From NCBI GenBank assembly GCA_002400845.2, contig NVRK02000030.1, positions 1 through 32,728 of the forward strand: DNA of 32,728 bases, in the 5' to 3' direction. Under the pieces are notes generated by a model that had not been told where the DNA came from, ran no database searches, and saw only the letters and a list, made by a program, of their open reading frames with translations. The DNA is from Hyphomicrobiales bacterium (lineage in GTDB: Bacteria > Pseudomonadota > Alphaproteobacteria > Rhizobiales > Rhizobiaceae). Each line of letters begins with the position of its first letter. Position 1 is the first letter of the stretch. The translations under genes and the position numbers were made by a program. Shown here piece after piece: positions 28,584 to 32,728 of this stretch.

Positions 28584-30137
28584 TTGTTTGAATCACTCTC
28601 CGACCGCTTAAGCGGCATATTTGATGGACTAACAAGGCGCGGTGCACTTTCTGATAAAGATGTGTCTGTAGCGTTACGTGAAATTCGTCGTGCGCTAATC
28701 GAAGCTGATGTTGCGCTGGAAGTGGTTCGTGATTTTATTGAGAATATACGCGAAAAAGCAGTTGGTGCAGAAGTTGTTAAATCTGTAACGCCGGGCCAAA
28801 TGGTTGTGAAAATTGTTCACGACGAATTGGTGAAAATGCTGGGCGAAGAGGCAATTGGCCTTGATCTAAATGCGGCCGCGCCTGTTACGATTATGATGGT
28901 GGGTTTGCAGGGTTCTGGTAAAACAACTACCTCTGGTAAAATTGCAAAACGTTTAACCGAAAAAGAACGTAAAAAAGTATTGATGGCGTCGCTTGATGTG
29001 CGCCGTCCTGCGGCCCAAGAGCAGCTTCGCCAATTGGGTGAGCAAGTTGGTGTTGATACACTGCCAGTTATTGAAGGCCAATTGCCTGTTGCCATTGCTA
29101 AACGTGCCAAACAAGCAGCCAAGCTTGGTGGTTATGATGTGCTTATTTTAGATACCGCTGGTCGCACACACATTGATGAACCTCTCATGATTGAGATGGA
29201 GAACATTAAAAAAGAAGCTGCGCCTCATGAAATTTTGTTGGTTGCAGATGCGCTGACTGGTCAAGATGCAGTAAATTTAGCGCAAAATTTTGACAATCGT
29301 GTTGGCATTACTGGTTTGGTTTTAACCCGTATTGATGGCGATGGTCGCGGTGGTGCGGCGCTTTCTATGCGTGCTGTTACGGGTAAGCCGATTAAGCTTA
29401 TTGGTGTGGGCGAGAAAATGGATGCGCTGGAGGATTTTTATCCTTCTCGTATTGCCGATCGTATTTTGGGCATGGGCGATGTTGTGTCCTTGGTTGAAAA
29501 AGCGGCTGAAACGATTGATGCTGAAAAAGCCGAAGCCATGGCAAAACGCATGGCAAAAGGTCAGTTCGATTTGAACGATCTTTCGGATCAGCTAAAGCAA
29601 ATGGAAAGCCTTGGCGGTATGGGTGGCATTATGAAAATGTTGCCGGGCATGGGCAAGATTAAAAAGCAAATGGACGCATCTGGGCTTGATGAAGGTATCT
29701 TCAAACAACAGCAGGCAATTATTTCTTCTATGACGAAGAAAGAACGCAAAGTGCCAAAATTATTAAATGCCAAACGCAAGCAACGTGTAGCGGCTGGGTC
29801 TGGCACCTCTGTTCAAGACATCAATAAACTTTTGAAAATGCACCAGCAAATGGGCGGCATGATGAAAAAGATGTCTAAGGGCAAAGGCGGACTTGCTGGC
29901 ATGATGGGCGGTATGGGCGGCGGCATGATGCAAAAAATGATGGGTGGCGCCGGTGGCGGAATGCCTGGTGGTCTACCTGGTGGTCCTGGTGGAATGGGTG
30001 GCGGAATGCCTGATATGTCTAACATGGACCCTAAAGAGCTTGAGCGTATGGCCAAAGAAATGGGCATGGGCGGTGCAGGTGGTGGCATGCCTAAATTACC
30101 CGGTATGCCAAGTGGCTTATTTGGGAAGAAAAAATAA
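28584..30137 (+). CDS. ffh: Signal recognition particle protein Ffh
   Basis: The SRP GTPase that binds signal peptides and 4.5S RNA. The 517-residue protein has the N domain (MFESLSDRLSGIFDGL), the G domain with GLQGSGKT (107-114), DTAGR and TRIDGDGRGG, and the Met-rich M domain from about 325. The last 100 residues form an extended Met/Gly/Pro-rich tail, longer than in E. coli Ffh but common in alphaproteobacteria. Translation starts at TTG (28584): the family sequence begins exactly there, AAGGA lies eight bases upstream, and no nearby ATG exists. The stop shares one base with the chorismate mutase ATG (TAATG). The rare start codon may hold down expression. Confidence 0.97.
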   Translation: MFESLSDRLSGIFDGLTRRGALSDKDVSVALREIRRALIEADVALEVVRDFIENIREKAVGAEVVKSVTPGQMVVKIVHDELVKMLGEEAIGLDLNAAAPVTIMMVGLQGSGKTTTSGKIAKRLTEKERKKVLMASLDVRRPAAQEQLRQLGEQVGVDTLPVIEGQLPVAIAKRAKQAAKLGGYDVLILDTAGRTHIDEPLMIEMENIKKEAAPHEILLVADALTGQDAVNLAQNFDNRVGITGLVLTRIDGDGRGGAALSMRAVTGKPIKLIGVGEKMDALEDFYPSRIADRILGMGDVVSLVEKAAETIDAEKAEAMAKRMAKGQFDLNDLSDQLKQMESLGGMGGIMKMLPGMGKIKKQMDASGLDEGIFKQQQAIISSMTKKERKVPKLLNAKRKQRVAAGSGTSVQDINKLLKMHQQMGGMMKKMSKGKGGLAGMMGGMGGGMMQKMMGGAGGGMPGGLPGGPGGMGGGMPDMSNMDPKELERMAKEMGMGGAGGGMPKLPGMPSGLFGKKK

Positions 30138-30430
30138 TGAGTGATGACGCGAAGATAAAATTGCTTCAATTGCGTAAATCCATCGACAATATGGATGCCG
30201 CGTTAATTCATGTCATTGCAGAGCGCTTTAGAATTACCAAAGCAGTTGGTGCTTTAAAGGCGGATAATAATTTTCCGCCTTCTGACCCAACCCGCGAAAA
30301 AGAACAAATTACCCGTTTGCGCACAATGGCGGCAGACGCAGAACTAGATCCAGAATTTGCTGAAAAGCTTCTTAATTTTATTATTAAAGAAGTTATTAGG
30401 CATCACAAACAGGCCAAGGGCGAAGCGTAA
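30137..30430 (+). CDS. Chorismate mutase, AroQ class
   Basis: Converts chorismate to prephenate for phenylalanine and tyrosine synthesis. The 97-residue all-helical protein matches the short monofunctional AroQ type: LLQLRKSIDNMDAALIHVIAERF at the start (Arg and Asp active-site positions), KAVGALKA, then DPTREKEQITRLR and a final helix ending in HHKQAKG. The ATG overlaps the ffh stop (TAATG), giving coupled translation. Its place between ffh and rpsP is conserved in Hyphomicrobiales. Confidence 0.94.
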   Translation: MSDDAKIKLLQLRKSIDNMDAALIHVIAERFRITKAVGALKADNNFPPSDPTREKEQITRLRTMAADAELDPEFAEKLLNFIIKEVIRHHKQAKGEA

Positions 30431-30475
30431 ATCTTCAAAATTGGTCAAACCATTTACTAAAAGGAAAATTTAAAA

Positions 30476-31204
30476 ATGGCTGTTAAACTAAGACTTGCAC
30501 GTGGTGGCTCTAAAAAGCGCCCGTTTTACTCAATCGTAGCTGCTGATGAGCGTATGCCTCGCGATGGTCGTTACATCGAAAAAATTGGTACATTTAACCC
30601 AATGCTTGCTAACGTAGCGGACCGTGTTGTTCTTAAAGCGGACCGTGCTGAAGCATGGTTGAAAGAGGGCGCACAACCAACTGACCGTGTTGCACGTATT
30701 CTAGACGACGCTGGTTTGTACAAACGTAAAGCTCGCAACAATCCTAATAAAGCGCTTCCAGGCAAAAAAGCTCAAGAGCGTGTTGAAGAGAAAAAAGCGA
30801 AAGTTGAGGAAGCTGCTGCTGCCGCTGTTCAAGCTGAAGAAGATGCAAAAGCTGCTGCAATTGCTGCCGCTGAAGAAGCAAAAGCTGCTGCCGATGCGCC
30901 TGCTGAAGAAGCTGCGTCTGAAACATCTGGCGATGCTGAATTCCCATTTGTTGATGCGATCATTCTTCTTGACGGTGTTGGTGAGAAAACAACTGAAGCT
31001 TTGACAGCTGAAGGCGTTACAAAACTTTCTCAAATTCTTGATATGTCAGATGAAGATCTTGCAGCGCTTTCAGAAAAAGTTGGCGCTGGCGATCAGTGGC
31101 AGTCTAAAGAGTGGAAAGTTCAAGCTCAAGAAATGAAAGACGGCAAAGGTCCACGCGCTAAAGTTGACCAAGACGCTGCGAAGAAAATGGCTTCTGAAGC
31201 TTAA
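30476..31204 (+). CDS. rpsP: 30S ribosomal protein S16 with a long C-terminal extension
   Basis: Residues 1-85 are a normal bacterial S16 ([20 protein letters not shown] ... [14 protein letters not shown]), an essential 30S assembly protein. The product is 242 residues, about twice the usual 80-130. Residues 100-153 are a Glu/Ala/Lys-rich helical linker. Residues 159-220 resemble a helix-hairpin-helix-like module ([20 protein letters not shown] ... [19 protein letters not shown]), the kind seen at the C-terminus of some alphaproteobacterial L21 proteins (similarity judged by memory). Codon use is strongly biased, consistent with high expression, and stays biased through the extension, so the extension is a genuine part of the gene. 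AAGGA lies upstream. Two terminators follow. Confidence 0.94.
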   Translation: MAVKLRLARGGSKKRPFYSIVAADERMPRDGRYIEKIGTFNPMLANVADRVVLKADRAEAWLKEGAQPTDRVARILDDAGLYKRKARNNPNKALPGKKAQERVEEKKAKVEEAAAAAVQAEEDAKAAAIAAAEEAKAAADAPAEEAASETSGDAEFPFVDAIILLDGVGEKTTEALTAEGVTKLSQILDMSDEDLAALSEKVGAGDQWQSKEWKVQAQEMKDGKGPRAKVDQDAAKKMASEA

Positions 31205-31211
31205 ATCTTTT

Positions 31212-31236
31212 AACTAAGCTTTTAGCTTGGTTTTTA
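31212..31236 (+). terminator. First terminator after rpsP
   Basis: AACTAAGC (31212-31219) pairs with GCTTGGTT (31225-31232; one T-G pair) around a 5-base loop, followed by TTT and an A. It starts eight bases after the rpsP stop. Confidence 0.7.
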
Positions 31237-31251
31237 TTGCTATTGAATTTT

Positions 31252-31285
31252 AAAAGGCGGTGGGGTTTTCCCTGCCGCCTTTTTT
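31252..31285 (+). terminator. Second, stronger terminator after rpsP
   Basis: AAAAGGCGG (31252-31260) pairs with CCGCCTTTT (31275-31283), with an inner GGG/CCC pairing and more T following. Together with the preceding hairpin it isolates rpsP from the genes downstream. Confidence 0.9.
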
Positions 31286-31376
31286 GATTCATTTATATTG
31301 TAGGACTCTATCGCTTGAAATCTTCTTTGAATTGAGTCACTTAATAATCTAATATTTTAAATGCTAAATCTAAAAC

Positions 31377-31808
31377 ATGGGGCGTGTTATGAGATTTGTT
31401 GTAGGCTTGTGCCTCTTTCTATCTGGAATTGTTTTTGTAACTTGGTTTTTAGTGCCGAGCTTAATTAGCGATTATAAAATTAATATTGCAAAACTTGAGA
31501 TGAGCGAAGCGCATCTGCTTGAAACAGCTAATTGCGTAACCAAAGTGTATGTTTTAGCCAGATGTGAAGTTAGCTTGAGCAGTGGTGTCGATGGCATTAA
31601 AGACAGTATCAATTACATAATGTTAAAAGAGGCTATTGCTGATAAAGTGCAATTGCTTGTGTCTGAAACAGGTGTTGTTACGACCAACATTGGCATGAAG
31701 TATTTCGCCAACCGAGTGCTTACTTATTTAGCATTTTTGATGCTTTTATTTGTTGGGTTAATTGTGACATGGAAACGAATGATTTCTAATAAATTGCTAA
31801 ACTACTAA
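31377..31808 (+). CDS. Hypothetical membrane protein with two terminal helices
   Basis: A 143-residue protein with a hydrophobic N-terminal helix (about 6-26), a periplasmic-looking region of about 85 residues containing two Cys (ANCVTKVYVLARCEV), and a second helix (about 112-131) before a short basic tail. The layout suggests a small inner-membrane protein with an external disulfide-bonded domain. No family is recognised. ATG 31377 or ATG 31389 could be the start; a weak GGGG precedes the second. It sits between the rpsP terminators and rimM and interrupts the usual rpsP-rimM linkage. Confidence 0.65.
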   Translation: MGRVMRFVVGLCLFLSGIVFVTWFLVPSLISDYKINIAKLEMSEAHLLETANCVTKVYVLARCEVSLSSGVDGIKDSINYIMLKEAIADKVQLLVSETGVVTTNIGMKYFANRVLTYLAFLMLLFVGLIVTWKRMISNKLLNY

Positions 31809-31886
31809 TCGTGTAATTGATTGCTTAATTAGGGTCTTAATTATTTGGGCTTTGACATTTGTGACGAATTGCGGTTTTAAGCGATT

Positions 31887-32603
31887 ATGGTAAATGAAAT
31901 TACAAATACTAATATTCAATTAGCAGTTATTGGCGGCGCACATGGCATTAAAGGCGAGGTGCGCGTAAAGTCGTTTACCGATGATCCATTGGCCTTTGGT
32001 GACTACGGAAATTTGCACGATAAAAATGGTATTAAGTACCAAGTCATAAAAGCACGGGTTTCTAAAAACGTAGTTGTGACGCGGTTTAAATCTATCGACA
32101 CACGCGAAAAGGCCGAAGCAATAAATGGCATTGAGCTTTACATTGATCGAGCGCGTCTTCCCCAAGTTGAAGATGAAGACGAATTTTACCTAAGTGATTT
32201 AGATGGTCTTGATTGTGTGGATGAAGCAGGGGCCGTTATTGGCTTTGTGAAAGGCGTTCATAATTTTGGTGCTGGTGACATTATAGAGGTACAACAGACA
32301 AAAGGCGGCGATGCATTTTATCCTTTTACTAAAGAAGTTGTACCAACTGTAAATATTGAAGCAGGTACGCTTACGCTTATCCCACCTGCTGAAGTGTCTG
32401 AACGTGATGCAGATGTTCAAGATAATAGCCCTCAAGCTGAACTTGTCGAAGTAGATGGTGCAGTAAGCAAAAATGATGAGGCCTCGACCCATCGACAAGC
32501 TCAGAGTGAGATGGAAGGCGAAAACAACGCCCTAAATAAACCCAAAGTAAATACTGGACCCAATACCCCACGTGAAGGGAAGCGGAAGAAGGGCAATAGC
32601 TAA
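31887..32603 (+). CDS. rimM: 16S rRNA processing protein RimM
   Basis: A 30S maturation factor that binds S19 and helps form the 16S 3' domain. Residues 8-170 carry the RimM fold: GGAHGIKGEVRVKSFTDDP, the TREKAEAINGIELYIDR region and the PRC-barrel part EDEFYLSDLDGLDC ... FGAGDIIEV and FYPFTKEVVPTVN. The remaining 60 or so residues are a polar, Glu/Asn/Pro-rich tail with a basic end, probably disordered; such tails occur in alphaproteobacterial RimM. No strong ribosome-binding site precedes ATG 31887. The stop overlaps the trmD ATG (TAATG). Confidence 0.95.
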   Translation: MVNEITNTNIQLAVIGGAHGIKGEVRVKSFTDDPLAFGDYGNLHDKNGIKYQVIKARVSKNVVVTRFKSIDTREKAEAINGIELYIDRARLPQVEDEDEFYLSDLDGLDCVDEAGAVIGFVKGVHNFGAGDIIEVQQTKGGDAFYPFTKEVVPTVNIEAGTLTLIPPAEVSERDADVQDNSPQAELVEVDGAVSKNDEASTHRQAQSEMEGENNALNKPKVNTGPNTPREGKRKKGNS

Positions 32604-32728
32604 TGACCTTTAAAGCTTCTATCGTCACGCTATATCCAGAAATGTTTCCAGCCTCTTTGGGCATGTCTTTGGCAGGGCGCGCAAAGGACCAAGGCGCATG
32701 GTCGATAGAGACCAGTAATTTGCGTGAC
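32603..32728 (+). CDS. trmD: tRNA (guanine-N1)-methyltransferase TrmD, 5' part only
   Basis: The first 42 codons of trmD, cut by the window edge. The protein starts MTFKASIVTLYPEMFPASLG and continues with SLAGRAKDQGAW and NLRD, which matches the N-terminal segment of TrmD, the SPOUT enzyme making m1G37 in tRNA. The ATG shares one base with the rimM stop. rimM-trmD adjacency is nearly universal in bacteria and supports the call. Confidence 0.93.
   Translation, partial: MTFKASIVTLYPEMFPASLGMSLAGRAKDQGAWSIETSNLRD

Noticed and set aside
30701-31033. Minus-strand frames opposite the rpsP linker
   Set aside because: They are mirrors of the Ala/Glu-rich codons of rpsP, with Cys/Phe/Ser-rich low-complexity products.

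Overview
The window looks like a piece of a low-GC (about 40% by eye) alphaproteobacterial chromosome, most likely from the order Hyphomicrobiales (Rhizobiales). This rests on gene content and order: an IalB-type secreted protein beside rlmN, DUF2794 and DUF1223 genes beside acnA, a ccmABCDG block followed by yciB-ftsY-mtaB-dapF, and ffh-chorismate mutase-rpsP-rimM-trmD. There is no sign of a phage, plasmid, insertion sequence, CRISPR array, rRNA or tRNA. It reads as conserved core chromosome with a few small accessory genes.

Layout. 1-235: degenerate short repeats that run into the 3' end of a membrane-protein gene. 175-4424: minus-strand genes for a membrane protein, RlmN, an IalB-family protein, a TrmH-family RNA methyltransferase, a DUF1232 protein and pterin carbinolamine dehydratase. 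4479-9166: a low-molecular-weight phosphatase, then tesA divergent from an ABC transporter pair (ybbA-ybbP type), with a 31-bp inverted repeat between them. 9358-11497: Bax-inhibitor-1 family protein, GNAT acetyltransferase, MAPEG protein and a small conserved protein. 11522-12344: a coupled minus-strand pair (membrane protein and DUF2794). 12345-12723: intergenic, with a candidate small RNA and a 17-bp tandem repeat. 12724-16406: DUF1223 protein and aconitase (acnA). 16407-16768: a structured acnA leader, its promoter and a putative iron-control operator. 16769-20476: a secreted protein, a small GNAT protein and ccmABCDG for cytochrome c maturation. 20479-25002: yciB, ftsY, mtaB and dapF on the minus strand. 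25247-27418: a JmjC/cupin-type oxygenase plus a CelD-like GNAT protein. 27567-28178: a secreted Lys/Ser-rich protein. 28584-32728: ffh, chorismate mutase, rpsP (with an unusual C-terminal domain), a membrane protein, rimM and the start of trmD.

How it fits together. The signal recognition particle protein (Ffh) and its receptor (FtsY) lie about 6 kb apart. The ccm genes export haem and supply reductant for c-type cytochrome assembly. acnA is an iron-sulfur enzyme.

The most interesting signal is upstream of acnA. A promoter-like sequence is placed so that transcription would begin at the first base of a roughly 173-nt element closed by a perfect 7-bp stem. A 9-nt segment inside that element is exactly complementary to the acnA ribosome-binding site. 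A dyad resembling the rhizobial Irr iron-control box lies just upstream of the promoter. Together these suggest transcriptional iron control plus a structured leader that could gate translation. The second most interesting signal is a candidate three-hairpin RNA with a C-rich loop and a strong terminator at 12467-12657. All RNA structures were folded by eye.
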